A stretch of DNA of 64,000 nucleotides from Mycobacterium barrassiae (GTDB lineage: Bacteria > Actinomycetota > Actinomycetes > Mycobacteriales > Mycobacteriaceae), in contig NZ_JACKUK010000023.1 in NCBI RefSeq assembly GCF_025822765.1, positions 515,535 to 579,534 on the forward strand, read 5' to 3'. The translations under genes and the position numbers were made by a program. Below the pieces are notes generated by a model that saw only the letters and a list, made by a program, of their open reading frames with translations, did no database searches and was not told the DNA's origin. Positions 46,524 to 54,703 of the stretch are shown here, one piece after another (the stretch's first letter is position 1; every line of letters starts with the position of its first letter).

Positions 46524-48008
46524 ATGCCGACGATCAGCACCAAAGATTACGTTCTCGACCAGGCCAGGCGGCGTGTTACGACGTCGCCTCTGCTCACCCT
46601 GCCGGGGATGGGCCTGCTGGAGAAGCGACTGCTGGCCCACGACTGGCCACAGCGCGCATGGGCGGAACCGCCGACGGGCAGCGATCTCAAGCCCGTCATG
46701 GGCGATCTCGGTTTGCCGATCGTCGGGCACATGGTCGAGATGTTCCGCGGTGGCCCGGACTTCTTCCTGCACCTGTATCGCAAGCACGGCCCGCTGTTCC
46801 TGATGGATTCGCCGATCATCCCGTCGGTGGCGGCGCTGGGACCCGATGCCGCACAGGCGATTTACTCGAACCGCAACAAGGACTTCTCGCAGCAGGGCTG
46901 GGTACCTGCCATCGGACCGTTCTTCAAGCGCGGCCTGATGCTGCTCGATTTCGACGAGCACATGTTCCACCGGCGGATCATGCAGGAGGCGTTCGTCCGG
47001 ACCCGCCTCGCCGGCTACACCGAGCAGGTCGACACCGTGGTCTCGCAGGTCATCGCGAGCGACTGGGTCGCCAACGACCCGCGCTTCCTGCTGTACCCCG
47101 CGATGAAGGAACTCACCCTCGACATCGCCTCGATGGTGTTCATGGGTCACGAGCCCGGCACCGACAAGGAACTGGTCACCAAGGTGAACCGGGCCTTCAC
47201 CATCACCACGAGGGCGGGCAACGCCATCATCCGCACGGGCGTGCCGCCGTTCACCTGGTGGCGTGGCCTGAAGGCGCGCGAATACCTCGAGGGTTACTTC
47301 GAGGCACGGGTCAAGGAGCGCCGCGGCAAAGAAGGAAACGACCTGCTGACCGTGCTGTGCGAGACCGAGGACGAGGACGGCAACAAGTTCTCCGACGAGG
47401 ACATCGTCAACCACATGATCTTCCTGATGATGGCGGCGCATGACACGTCGACGTCCACGGCGACGACGATGTCGTACTACCTGGCCGCCAACCCGGAATG
47501 GCAGGAACGCTGCCGCGACGAGTCCGACCGCCTCGGTGACGGGCCCGTGGACATCGACTCGCTGGAGAAGCTCGAGTCGCTCGATTTGGTGATGAACGAG
47601 TCGATCCGGCTGGTGACACCCGTGCAGTGGGCGATGCGGCAGACGGTCCGCGACACCGAACTGCTCGGCTACTACCTGCCCAAGGGCACCAACGTGATTG
47701 CGTATCCGGGGATGAACCACCGCCTCGAGGAGATCTATCCCGATCCCTACAAGTTCGACCCGGACCGCTTCACCGAACCCCGCAACGAGCACAAGAAGCA
47801 CCGCTACGCGTTCAGCCCGTTCGGCGGCGGCGCGCACAAGTGCATCGGCATGGTGTTCGGCCAGCTCGAGGTCAAGACGATCATGCATCGTCTGCTGCGC
47901 CGGTACCGTCTTGAGCTGCCGCGGCCCGGGTACGAAGCGCGCTACGACTACGGCGGCATGCCCGTCCCGATGGACGGCATGCCGATCGTGCTGCGTCCCT
48001 TGCGCTGA
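46524..48008 (+). CDS. cyp136: Cytochrome P450 of the CYP136 family
   Basis: A 494-aa P450 with I-helix AAHDTSTSTATT, K-helix ExxR in NESIRLVTPV, and the haem loop FSPFGGGAHKCIGMVFG with the axial Cys. It resembles CYP51-like sterol oxidases; M. tuberculosis CYP136A1 (Rv3059) has about 492 aa. The substrate is unknown, possibly a sterol or lipid. ATG 46524 (MPTISTKDY) has CAGGAG at about 6 nt; the frame opens 51 bp earlier. It needs ferredoxin and reductase encoded elsewhere. Confidence 0.92.
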   Translation: MPTISTKDYVLDQARRRVTTSPLLTLPGMGLLEKRLLAHDWPQRAWAEPPTGSDLKPVMGDLGLPIVGHMVEMFRGGPDFFLHLYRKHGPLFLMDSPIIPSVAALGPDAAQAIYSNRNKDFSQQGWVPAIGPFFKRGLMLLDFDEHMFHRRIMQEAFVRTRLAGYTEQVDTVVSQVIASDWVANDPRFLLYPAMKELTLDIASMVFMGHEPGTDKELVTKVNRAFTITTRAGNAIIRTGVPPFTWWRGLKAREYLEGYFEARVKERRGKEGNDLLTVLCETEDEDGNKFSDEDIVNHMIFLMMAAHDTSTSTATTMSYYLAANPEWQERCRDESDRLGDGPVDIDSLEKLESLDLVMNESIRLVTPVQWAMRQTVRDTELLGYYLPKGTNVIAYPGMNHRLEEIYPDPYKFDPDRFTEPRNEHKKHRYAFSPFGGGAHKCIGMVFGQLEVKTIMHRLLRRYRLELPRPGYEARYDYGGMPVPMDGMPIVLRPLR

Positions 48009-48009
48009 T

Positions 48010-48528
48010 TTACCGGTTCGCGGTCGTCAGCAGTCGGTTGGCGCATGCGATCACGGCGCGCAATGCCGACTGTGCCGGGTCGTCGGCCAGGCCCATCGCC
48101 CATTCGGAATGCCCGCCGTCGGAGCCGCAGATGAACGTGGCGGTGTTCTCGCCGGCGGGCAACTGGTGGAATGCGGTCATCTCGACCGCGATCCCGTGCT
48201 CGTAGAGCATCTCCGTCAGAGCCGCGACGGGCCCTGACGCCTTGGCCGATGCGGTGCTGATGCGGTCACCCAGGGCCAGCGTGGCCTGGAAGGTGCGAGG
48301 CTGCGGACCCAGCCGGGTGGCAGGCCGGTCAGCGTCGGTGCAGGCCCACTGCCCCAGTCGCAGCGGACCCGTGGTGGGTGCGAACCGATCGAGGAAGGTG
48401 TCGAACGACATGGCGGCGGCCTCCTCGCGCAGACCGCGGGGCACCGGTCCGTCCAGGTAGGTCGCGAACGACGCGAACGACGATGGCCCCGGTGTCGGGC
48501 CTGCACTGGTTGCGGGTTCGAATGTCAT
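48010..48528 (-). CDS. Free-standing LeuA regulatory (dimerisation/allosteric) domain
   Basis: A 172-aa protein that resembles only the C-terminal part of 2-isopropylmalate synthase: PRTFQATLALGDRISTASAKASGPVAALTEMLYEHGIAVEMTAFHQL, then CGSDGGHSEWAMGLADDPAQSALRAVIACANRL. In LeuA this domain binds leucine for feedback inhibition. The N-terminal 60 residues keep the LeuA linker style, but there is no TIM-barrel catalytic domain in this gene or its neighbours. It could bind leucine or dimerise with LeuA in trans. ATG 48526-48528. A leader peptide-like element lies upstream. It is convergent with cyp136 (1 bp between stops). Confidence 0.75.
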   Translation of the reverse strand: MTFEPATSAGPTPGPSSFASFATYLDGPVPRGLREEAAAMSFDTFLDRFAPTTGPLRLGQWACTDADRPATRLGPQPRTFQATLALGDRISTASAKASGPVAALTEMLYEHGIAVEMTAFHQLPAGENTATFICGSDGGHSEWAMGLADDPAQSALRAVIACANRLLTTANR

Positions 48529-48586
48529 GTGCCGGTCTTCTCAGTTCAGAGGAAATGACCGACGAAGTAGCGACGACCCACAGCGA

Positions 48587-48609
48587 GGGGTCGGTCAGGA
48601 TCAGACCCC
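48587..48609 (-). promoter_or_regulatory. Attenuator-like hairpin in the leader of the LeuA-domain gene
   Basis: On the minus-strand RNA GGGGUC (48609-48604) pairs with GACCCC (48592-48587) around an 11-nt loop. The same G-run can instead pair with the CCC of the preceding codons in a CCCGCAGCGGG stretch. Two exclusive pairings next to a Leu-Val-Val leader peptide are the hallmark of attenuation control. Confidence 0.5.
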
Positions 48610-48642
48610 GCTGCGGGTTGCTACTACGAGTCGCCTCGGCAC
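48601..48642 (-). CDS. Putative leader peptide MPRRLVVATRSGV
   Basis: A 13-aa frame from GTG 48640-48642 to TGA 48601-48603, with a Leu-Val-Val run (CTC GTA GTA). It stands 72 bp before the LeuA-domain start and its end overlaps the attenuator hairpin. Leader peptides with branched-chain codons precede leuA in several Actinobacteria. A TAACAT-like -10 lies just upstream, so the peptide mRNA may be nearly leaderless. The start codon is uncertain. Confidence 0.5.
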   Translation of the reverse strand: MPRRLVVATRSGV

Positions 48643-48744
48643 GTCCGCGATGTTAGACCCCGGAGAACGCGCCGCGCAAACGGTTTTTACCGGCGTCTTC
48701 CTCAGCGCGACGCACCGCCGCCCGCCGCGTAACGTGTGCGCGCG

Positions 48745-49509
48745 ATGACGTGGTGGGATGCGGCCTTTCTCGCCGCGGCAGGGGTGCTCGGTGGCCTCAC
48801 CGGCAGTATCGCGGGCTTGGCGTCGGTGGCCACCTACCCCGCACTGCTGATGGTCGGCCTCCCGCCGGTGACGGCCAACGTGACCAACACCGTCGCCGTG
48901 GTGTTCAACGGAATCGGGTCGGTACTGGGCTCGCGTCCCGAGCTCAAAGGCCAGGGTGCATGGCTGAAACGTGTCGCGCCGGCCGCGGTGCTCGGCGGCC
49001 TGGTGGGCGCGGTCCTGCTGTTGTCGCTACCTGCCGAGGGTTTCGAGAAGGTCGTGCCCCTGCTCCTCGGATTCGCCTCGGTGGCCATCGTCATCCCCAC
49101 CCGCCCCCGCAAGGAGGTGACGGTTGCGACCCATCGCAGGCACGCGATGACGCTGCTGCTGGAGTGGGTCGCGATCTTCGGAATCTGTATCTACGGCGGC
49201 TATTTCGGTGCCGCTGCCGGGGTGCTGCTGATCGCGGTATTGCTGCGTACGGGTGGGCCGACGCTGGCCCATGCGAACGCGGGCAAGAACGTCGTCCTCG
49301 GGATCGCCAATGTGGTGGCAGCGGTCATATTCGTCGTGCTGGCACCGGTGCAGTGGTCGGCGGTGATCCCCCTCGGACTGGGCTGCCTGGTGGGATCCCG
49401 GCTGGGCCCCATCGTCGTGCGTCACGCACCCGCCAAGCCGATGCGACTCGCGATCGGGGCGGCGGGACTGGCGTTGGCCGTCAAACTCGGCGTCGACGCC
49501 TACGGTTAG
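48745..49509 (+). CDS. TauE/SafE-type membrane transporter
   Basis: A 254-aa protein with about eight membrane helices and the two related halves of the TauE family: AAGVLGGLTGSIAGLASVATYPALLMVGLPPVTANVTNTVAVVFNGIGS and GICIYGGYFGAAAGVLLIAVLL, then AHANAGKNVVLGIANVVAAV. Members export sulfite, sulfoacetate or other organic anions; the substrate is not readable. ATG 48745 is chosen over GTG 48736. It is divergent from the LeuA-domain gene and convergent with the kinase-fold gene (10 bp between stops). Confidence 0.87.
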   Translation: MTWWDAAFLAAAGVLGGLTGSIAGLASVATYPALLMVGLPPVTANVTNTVAVVFNGIGSVLGSRPELKGQGAWLKRVAPAAVLGGLVGAVLLLSLPAEGFEKVVPLLLGFASVAIVIPTRPRKEVTVATHRRHAMTLLLEWVAIFGICIYGGYFGAAAGVLLIAVLLRTGGPTLAHANAGKNVVLGIANVVAAVIFVVLAPVQWSAVIPLGLGCLVGSRLGPIVVRHAPAKPMRLAIGAAGLALAVKLGVDAYG

Positions 49510-49519
49510 GCGGCGAGGC

Positions 49520-50587
49520 TCAGGTGAGGTCGAACGGGTTGTCGCCCTTGACGACCCGGGTGCCCACATCGATCAGGTTCTGCGCGCTGGCGTGCAGCGC
49601 CTCCCCCGCGTCCCGGCTCGCCTTGCCCATCAGATACCGCGACCAGGTGCCCTCGATGACGACGCCGAGCTTGAAACACGCCATCGCCATGTACCAGTCC
49701 AGGTGCGGCGTCTCGCGCCCGCCGGCGTTCAGGTAGGCCTCGAGCAGTTCCCGTCTGCTGGCCAGCCCGCCGTACGCGGCCAGCGCACCGCCGGCCGTGA
49801 TCAGGCTGGTGTTCAGCGGCCAGGTGATCAACATCCAGCCCATGTCCAGCAGCGGGTCTCCGACGGTGGACATCTCCCAGTCCACGAACGCCGCCAACTC
49901 CGGCTTGTCCCGTCGCAGCAGCACGTTGCTCATGTGCGGGTCGCCGTGCATGATGCCGGGCTCGCCCTCCGGTGGAAGGTTGGCCTGCAGCCAGTCGGCG
50001 AGGTCGGCGACCGCGAGCGATTCGGGGTCGTACTGCTCGTGGCGGTAGCTCTCCAGCAGCCGGAGAAACTGCGGAACCTGGCGCTCCACAAAGGACCCCG
50101 GCCGTCTCAGCTCTTCGAGCGGCTTGCCCCGCCATTCGGCATTACCCAACCGTGCCAGGCTCGCGGCGTACGACAGGCCGACGTCGTGCCGCAACGTCTC
50201 GTCGCGGACATACGCCTCGGACACCTCGGCGCCGGGGTTGAAGCCGTCGATCTCCTCCATCAGGTAGAACACGACACCGAGCACGCTGGGGTCTTCGCAG
50301 CCGGCGATGAAGCCGGGATGCGGGACGTCCGTACCCGCGAGCGTGCGCAGCGCCGCGATCTCGCGGAGCATCGTCTTGTCGCTCGTCGGCCGCGGATGAA
50401 GGGGCGGACGACGCAGCACCATCGGACGACCGTCGATGTGCAGGCGCACCACGATGTTCTGGGTCCCGCCGGTGAGCGGTTCGACGTCGGTGACGGTCGA
50501 GCCGAGCCCCTGCTGTTGTACCCATCGTTGCAGGGTGGCCTGGTCCTCGTCGCTCAGTGTCGGCAGCTGCTGCGCGTCATCGGGCAT
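49520..50587 (-). CDS. APH-fold phosphotransferase (ACAD10/11-like kinase family)
   Basis: A 355-aa kinase-fold protein: glycine-loop-like EPLTGGTQNIVVRLHIDGRPMVLRRPP, catalytic loop GIMHGDPHMSNVLL (Asp, Asn) and metal motif FVDWEMSTVGDPLLDMGW. This is the aminoglycoside-phosphotransferase superfamily branch that in actinobacteria stands near fatty-acid genes and resembles the N-terminal kinase domain of ACAD10/11, which phosphorylates hydroxyacyl-CoAs. Drug resistance is unlikely. Start ATG 50585-50587. Confidence 0.83.
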   Translation of the reverse strand: MPDDAQQLPTLSDEDQATLQRWVQQQGLGSTVTDVEPLTGGTQNIVVRLHIDGRPMVLRRPPLHPRPTSDKTMLREIAALRTLAGTDVPHPGFIAGCEDPSVLGVVFYLMEEIDGFNPGAEVSEAYVRDETLRHDVGLSYAASLARLGNAEWRGKPLEELRRPGSFVERQVPQFLRLLESYRHEQYDPESLAVADLADWLQANLPPEGEPGIMHGDPHMSNVLLRRDKPELAAFVDWEMSTVGDPLLDMGWMLITWPLNTSLITAGGALAAYGGLASRRELLEAYLNAGGRETPHLDWYMAMACFKLGVVIEGTWSRYLMGKASRDAGEALHASAQNLIDVGTRVVKGDNPFDLT

Positions 50588-50611
50588 GCAGACATATTGT
50601 CAGGTCACGTG

Positions 50612-51970
50612 CTACGCCTGATAGTTCAGGCACGATACGGCGCCGTCGATCACACCCTGGCGGAACGCCTTGACCCTGGCCCAGCCGGCACCCTGGCGTT
50701 CGACGTCGCCGTCGCCGCGGAACACCAGCAGCGCCTTGATGCCCTCGTCGAGGTCACCGGGCGAGATGTGGAAGGTGCTGGTTTCGGGACGGTTGTAGAG
50801 GATCACGCTCGCCGTATAGCCGCCAGCGAGGCAGTCACCGCGCAACGTCGACGTCTTCTCGTCGGACTCGTCGCCCAGCCTCGTCAACGCCGCCAATCCC
50901 CACTGGGTGGCCAGCAGTGTGGCGACCGCATAATCGCCGCCCTGCCGGTACACCTGCGGCATCGCGTCGACGTTGTCCCACGCCACGTAATCCTCTGGCA
51001 CGCAATAGAACAGCGAGTACCCCTCGGCCGATTGGTCGCCGCACATCGGCGGGTTGGCGGGATCGAAGGGCTCGATGGATCGCAGCGGCGGCCACTCCTT
51101 ACCGTGCGAGAGTTCCGGGTAGACCTGTGTGAAGTAGTCCTCGATGTCATACGGCACACCGTTGACGATGGAGTCGTAAGGAGCGTCTCCTCCGCGCGAT
51201 TCGTCCTCGCTGTCGTTGAAGGGCAGTTCGAGCACCATCGGCTCGTCGTCGCGGTAGTCCTTGCACTTGTCCAACCCGTTGTCGAAACCGTCCTGGAATG
51301 CGCTGACCCGGTCGAACCCGCTGCCGTGGGCGTTCGGGTCGATCTTGGCCGTGCCGGGGGTGTCACGTAGGTCGAGGACACCCGCGAGGGCGCTGTCGAG
51401 ATTGGCGGCGTTGACGTCGAACACGTTGTCGTCGTGAGCGTGTCGCGACCACGCGCCTGCGAAGCAGTCGGCTTGCAGTTCGCTGGTGACGGTGCGTGCG
51501 GTGAAGTTCGACCGCGCCTGAACGGCGTGGCCCCATTCGTGCGCCATCACGACCGCAATGACGAATTCGCCGTACTTGTCCTGTAAGTCGGGCAGCAGTC
51601 CCTGGGCGTCCCACGCCACGACGTCTTCTGTCGAGCAGTAGAACGCGTTACCGGCCACCTCCGCGGCCTCGGTGGTACACGGCGGGGCGGGGCTCTCTTC
51701 GGTGACGGCGTAGTAGCCGCCGGCGATCTGCTCGAATTCCTTGTCGTACAGCTTCGGGAACTGCTCGCCCCAATACTTCTCGAGGTCGGCGATCGCCTGA
51801 ATCGCGACCTTGTTGACCGGTGCCGACGCGTCACCGTCGATCTTGACGGTGCTGGTGTCCGGCGCCCCATCCTTCTTCTCGCCCTGTGCCGACGACTGCG
51901 ATTTGGCGCCACCTCCGCAGCCGGCCACGAGCAGGACGACGGCCGCCACCGCGGCCACCCATGTGCGCAT
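50612..51970 (-). CDS. Lipoprotein zinc metallopeptidase with a degenerate second copy
   Basis: A 452-aa protein. Lipoprotein signal with lipobox VAGC (Cys18). The first unit, about 55-245, is a YpfJ-like neutral zinc metallopeptidase: FYCSTEDVVAWD, AHEWGHAVQ (zinc motif 144-148), SELQADCFAGAW (third ligand Glu164), NLDSALAGVLDLRD, DRVSAFQDGFDNG. The second unit, about 300-452, repeats the order FYCVPEDYVAWD, ATQWGLAAL, LRGDCLAGGY, DLDEGIKALLVFRGD, ARVKAFRQGVIDG, but HEWGH is TQWGL and the third Glu is lost. So it is one active and one dead domain in an envelope protein. Start ATG 51968-51970. Confidence 0.85.
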   Translation of the reverse strand: MRTWVAAVAAVVLLVAGCGGGAKSQSSAQGEKKDGAPDTSTVKIDGDASAPVNKVAIQAIADLEKYWGEQFPKLYDKEFEQIAGGYYAVTEESPAPPCTTEAAEVAGNAFYCSTEDVVAWDAQGLLPDLQDKYGEFVIAVVMAHEWGHAVQARSNFTARTVTSELQADCFAGAWSRHAHDDNVFDVNAANLDSALAGVLDLRDTPGTAKIDPNAHGSGFDRVSAFQDGFDNGLDKCKDYRDDEPMVLELPFNDSEDESRGGDAPYDSIVNGVPYDIEDYFTQVYPELSHGKEWPPLRSIEPFDPANPPMCGDQSAEGYSLFYCVPEDYVAWDNVDAMPQVYRQGGDYAVATLLATQWGLAALTRLGDESDEKTSTLRGDCLAGGYTASVILYNRPETSTFHISPGDLDEGIKALLVFRGDGDVERQGAGWARVKAFRQGVIDGAVSCLNYQA

Positions 51971-52028
51971 GCGCGAACATTAGCGGCCAAGATCAGAAAT
52001 TTTGCGGTAAGTGCACAGCCGGTTCGGG

Positions 52029-53765
52029 TCAGTCCAGAATTCGTCGTGCGACGTTCGTCGTCACCAGGTCGAGCAGCTCATCGGCCCGCCCGGCGAGGAT
52101 CGTGCGGATGGCATAGAGCGAGAAGCCTTTCGCCTGCTCAGCGGTGATCGCCGGAGGAATCGACAGCTCCTGGCGGGCCGTCACCACGTCGACGAGAGCG
52201 GGCCCGTCGTGGGCGAATGCGTCGGCCAGTGCGGGTTCCAGATCGGCCGGTTGCTCGACCCGTCGGCCGAAGATTCCCATTGCCTGCGCGACAGCGGCAA
52301 AGTCGGGGTTGACCAGATCGGTGCCGAAGTTGACGATGCCCGCGGCCTTCATCTCCAATTCGACGAAGTTCAACGAGGAGTTGTTGAAGACGATCAGCTT
52401 GACCGGCAGCCGGTTCTGGATCAGCGTCACGAGCTCACCGAACATCATCGTCAGCCCGCCGTCGCCGGCGAGCGCGACGACCTGGCGGTCGCGGTAGGCG
52501 GTTTGCGCGCCGATCGCCAGTGGCAGCGCGCACGCCATCGTGCCGTGGTTGAACGACCCGATGAGCCGGCGCCTGCCGTTCATCGTGAGGTACCGCGCCG
52601 CCCACACCACCGGCGAGCCCACGTCGGCGGTGAACACCGCGTCGTCGGCCGCCAACCGATTGGCAAGGCCGGCAACGTATTCGGGCCGGATCGGCGTCCG
52701 ATCGCGATCGTTGACCGCGAGTTCGTCCAGGCGTTTGCGGGTCTTGGCGTAGTGACGCAGGGACCGATCGAGGTGATCGCGCTGGGTCTTCTGCCGCAAC
52801 AGTGGCGCCAGCGCCGCCAGCGTGTCCTTGACGGTGCCCACGAGACCGAGGTCGACGGGTGTACGGCGGCCGAGGTTTCGGCCGCGGATGTCGACCTGGA
52901 TGACCTTGGCGTCGTCCGGAAAGAACTGCTGGTACGGGAAGTCGGTGCCCAGCATCAGCAGCGCGTCGCATTCCTTGATCGCCTTGTAGCCCGAGGCGAA
53001 GCCGAGCAGTCCGGTCATGCCGACGTCGTACGGGTTGTCGTATTCGATGAACTCCTTGCCACGCAACGCATGCACGATCGGCGCGTGCAACGTCGCCGCC
53101 AGGCTCACCAAGGCGTCGTGCGAGCCGGCCACCCCGGCACCGCCAAGGATCGTCACCGCCTGGGCGTCGTTGAGAATCGCGGCGGCCTGCCGCAGTGACT
53201 CGTCGTCGGGTCGCACCACCGACCGCGACGGTAGGACGGGGCGCGCGTTCCACGCGGAGGCGCCGGCGCGTTCGAGAAAGATCTCGCCGGGGATGACGAC
53301 GACCGCGACGCCGTTCTCCTCGACGGCCGCGCGCATCGCCATTTCGAGGATGCGCGGCGCCATCTCGGCGGTGCTGACGAGTTCGCGGTAGACGCTGCAC
53401 TCGCGGAACAGGTCCTGCGGGTGGGTCTCCTGGAAGTACTCCGAACCGATTTCGGTGCGCGGGATGTGCGCGGCGATCGCGAGCACCGGAACGCGGCTGC
53501 GGTGCGCGTCGAACAGCCCGTTGATCAGGTGCAGATTGCCGGGCCCACAACTGCCTGCGCAGACGGCCAGGCCGCCGGCGAGCGCCGCATCGGCCGCGGC
53601 CGCGAAGCCGGCGGTCTCCTCGTGACGGACATGCTCCCAAGAGATTTCGCCGCTGCGGCGGATCGCGTCGGTGAAGCCGTTGAGGCTGTCGCCGGGTAGG
53701 CCGTAGACGCGGCGCACCCCGCTGACCTTCAGAGCGTCAATGACGTGATCGGCGACGGTCGCCAC
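52029..53765 (-). CDS. poxB: Pyruvate dehydrogenase (quinone) / pyruvate oxidase-type TPP enzyme
   Basis: A 578-aa ThDP enzyme: N-terminal GLPGDSLNGFTDAIRR and the catalytic Glu in HVRHEETAGFAAAA, a central FAD-binding domain, and the TPP motif GDGGLTMMFGELVTLIQNRLPVKLIVFNN. The C-terminal part AKGFSLYAIRTILAGRADELLDLVTTN resembles the lipid-binding end of E. coli PoxB, which decarboxylates pyruvate to acetate and feeds quinone at the membrane. Start GTG 53763-53765, 13 bp downstream of a perfect 21-bp inverted repeat. Acetolactate synthase is less likely because of the PoxB-like end. Confidence 0.88.
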   Translation of the reverse strand: MATVADHVIDALKVSGVRRVYGLPGDSLNGFTDAIRRSGEISWEHVRHEETAGFAAAADAALAGGLAVCAGSCGPGNLHLINGLFDAHRSRVPVLAIAAHIPRTEIGSEYFQETHPQDLFRECSVYRELVSTAEMAPRILEMAMRAAVEENGVAVVVIPGEIFLERAGASAWNARPVLPSRSVVRPDDESLRQAAAILNDAQAVTILGGAGVAGSHDALVSLAATLHAPIVHALRGKEFIEYDNPYDVGMTGLLGFASGYKAIKECDALLMLGTDFPYQQFFPDDAKVIQVDIRGRNLGRRTPVDLGLVGTVKDTLAALAPLLRQKTQRDHLDRSLRHYAKTRKRLDELAVNDRDRTPIRPEYVAGLANRLAADDAVFTADVGSPVVWAARYLTMNGRRRLIGSFNHGTMACALPLAIGAQTAYRDRQVVALAGDGGLTMMFGELVTLIQNRLPVKLIVFNNSSLNFVELEMKAAGIVNFGTDLVNPDFAAVAQAMGIFGRRVEQPADLEPALADAFAHDGPALVDVVTARQELSIPPAITAEQAKGFSLYAIRTILAGRADELLDLVTTNVARRILD

Positions 53766-53778
53766 CCGGCCACCCTAT

Positions 53779-53831
53779 GCGATTTCGGCGTGTTCAGTCT
53801 CGCCCAGCGTGACTGAACACGCCGAAATCGC
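53779..53831. repeat. Inverted repeat, family A copy 2, upstream of poxB
   Basis: Perfect 21-bp arms at 53779-53799 (begins GCGATTTCGGCGTG, ends TTCAGTC) and 53811-53831, with an 11-nt loop. It shares sequence and orientation with the copy at 9197-9251. It lies 6 bp after the stop of the upstream SDR gene and 13 bp before the poxB GTG, all on the minus strand, so it is both a possible terminator and a leader hairpin. Confidence 0.92.
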
Positions 53832-53837
53832 CACTAA

Positions 53838-54605
53838 CTACTTGGGGGCGAAGCGCTGGCCCGCGTCGAGCCGCAGGCACTGGCCGTTGAGCATCGGGTT
53901 CTCGACGATCGCGGCGACCAGCTTCGCGTACTCCTCCGGCTTGCCCAGCCGCTTCGGGAACGCGGCGTCCTTGGTCAGCGCCTTGGCGAACTCGTCGGGG
54001 ATGCCCTCGGTCAGACCGGTGGCGAACAGGCTCGGCGCGATCGCCAGCGCGCGGATGCCCAAGCTGCCCATATCGCGGGCCATCGTGAGGCACATCCCCG
54101 CGATCGCGGCCTTGGACGCCGTGTAGGCGACCTGCCCGATCTGGCCCTCGAACGCGGCGATCGAGGCCGTGTTGATGATGACGCCGCGCTCTTCCCGCTC
54201 GTCGTCGACCAGGTCCTGCTTGCTCATCTGCCAGCCGGCCAGCCGGCTGATGTTGAAGGTGCCGATCAGGTTGAGGTCGACGCACTTGCGGAACGTGTCC
54301 AGGCTGTGCGGGCCGTCCTTCTTGACGGTGCGCTCGGCGGCGCCGCCACCGGCCGTCGTGACGATGATGTGCAGGCTGCCCAGCTTGTCGATAGCCTGCT
54401 GCAGCACCTTCTCGGTGCCCTCGAAGTCGGTGACATCGACCTCGAAGAACGAGCCGCCGATGGCGTCAGCGACTTCCTTGCCCTTCGATTGCGGCCGGTC
54501 CAGCACCGCGACGTTGGCGCCGCGCTTTGCCAGCAGCTCCGCCGTGGCCTTGCCGAAGCCCGACGCCCCGCCCACGATGATGGCGTTCTTGCCCTCGATC
54601 TCCAT
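53838..54605 (-). CDS. SDR-family 3-hydroxyacyl-CoA dehydrogenase (HSD17B10-like)
   Basis: A 255-aa SDR: VGGASGFGKATAELLAKRG cofactor loop, Asp after beta-2 (AVLDRPQ, NAD preference), TTAGGG, INTASIAAFEGQIGQVAYTASKAAI (Ser, Tyr, Lys) and the C-terminal MLNGQCLRLDAGQRF. It has the insertion near KKDGPHSLDTFRKCVDLNLIGTF typical of type II 3-hydroxyacyl-CoA dehydrogenases. It probably oxidises 3-hydroxyacyl-CoA in beta-oxidation. ATG 54603-54605 has GGAAAGGAAG upstream; the frame opens 54 bp earlier. Confidence 0.88.
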   Translation of the reverse strand: MEIEGKNAIIVGGASGFGKATAELLAKRGANVAVLDRPQSKGKEVADAIGGSFFEVDVTDFEGTEKVLQQAIDKLGSLHIIVTTAGGGAAERTVKKDGPHSLDTFRKCVDLNLIGTFNISRLAGWQMSKQDLVDDEREERGVIINTASIAAFEGQIGQVAYTASKAAIAGMCLTMARDMGSLGIRALAIAPSLFATGLTEGIPDEFAKALTKDAAFPKRLGKPEEYAKLVAAIVENPMLNGQCLRLDAGQRFAPK

Positions 54606-54703
54606 GTGGCTTCCTTTCCAAAAAGTGCCCAAACCGTAAAGCAACTTATCCGATGTCATTTTTCGGTAAGCCTTTCGGGTCGGTGCGTGGGTAGCTTGGC
54701 GTC

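Noticed and set aside
49592-51370. 592-aa plus-strand open frame across the kinase and zinc-peptidase genes
   Set aside because: It spans two opposite-strand genes with clear motifs and has no family resemblance.
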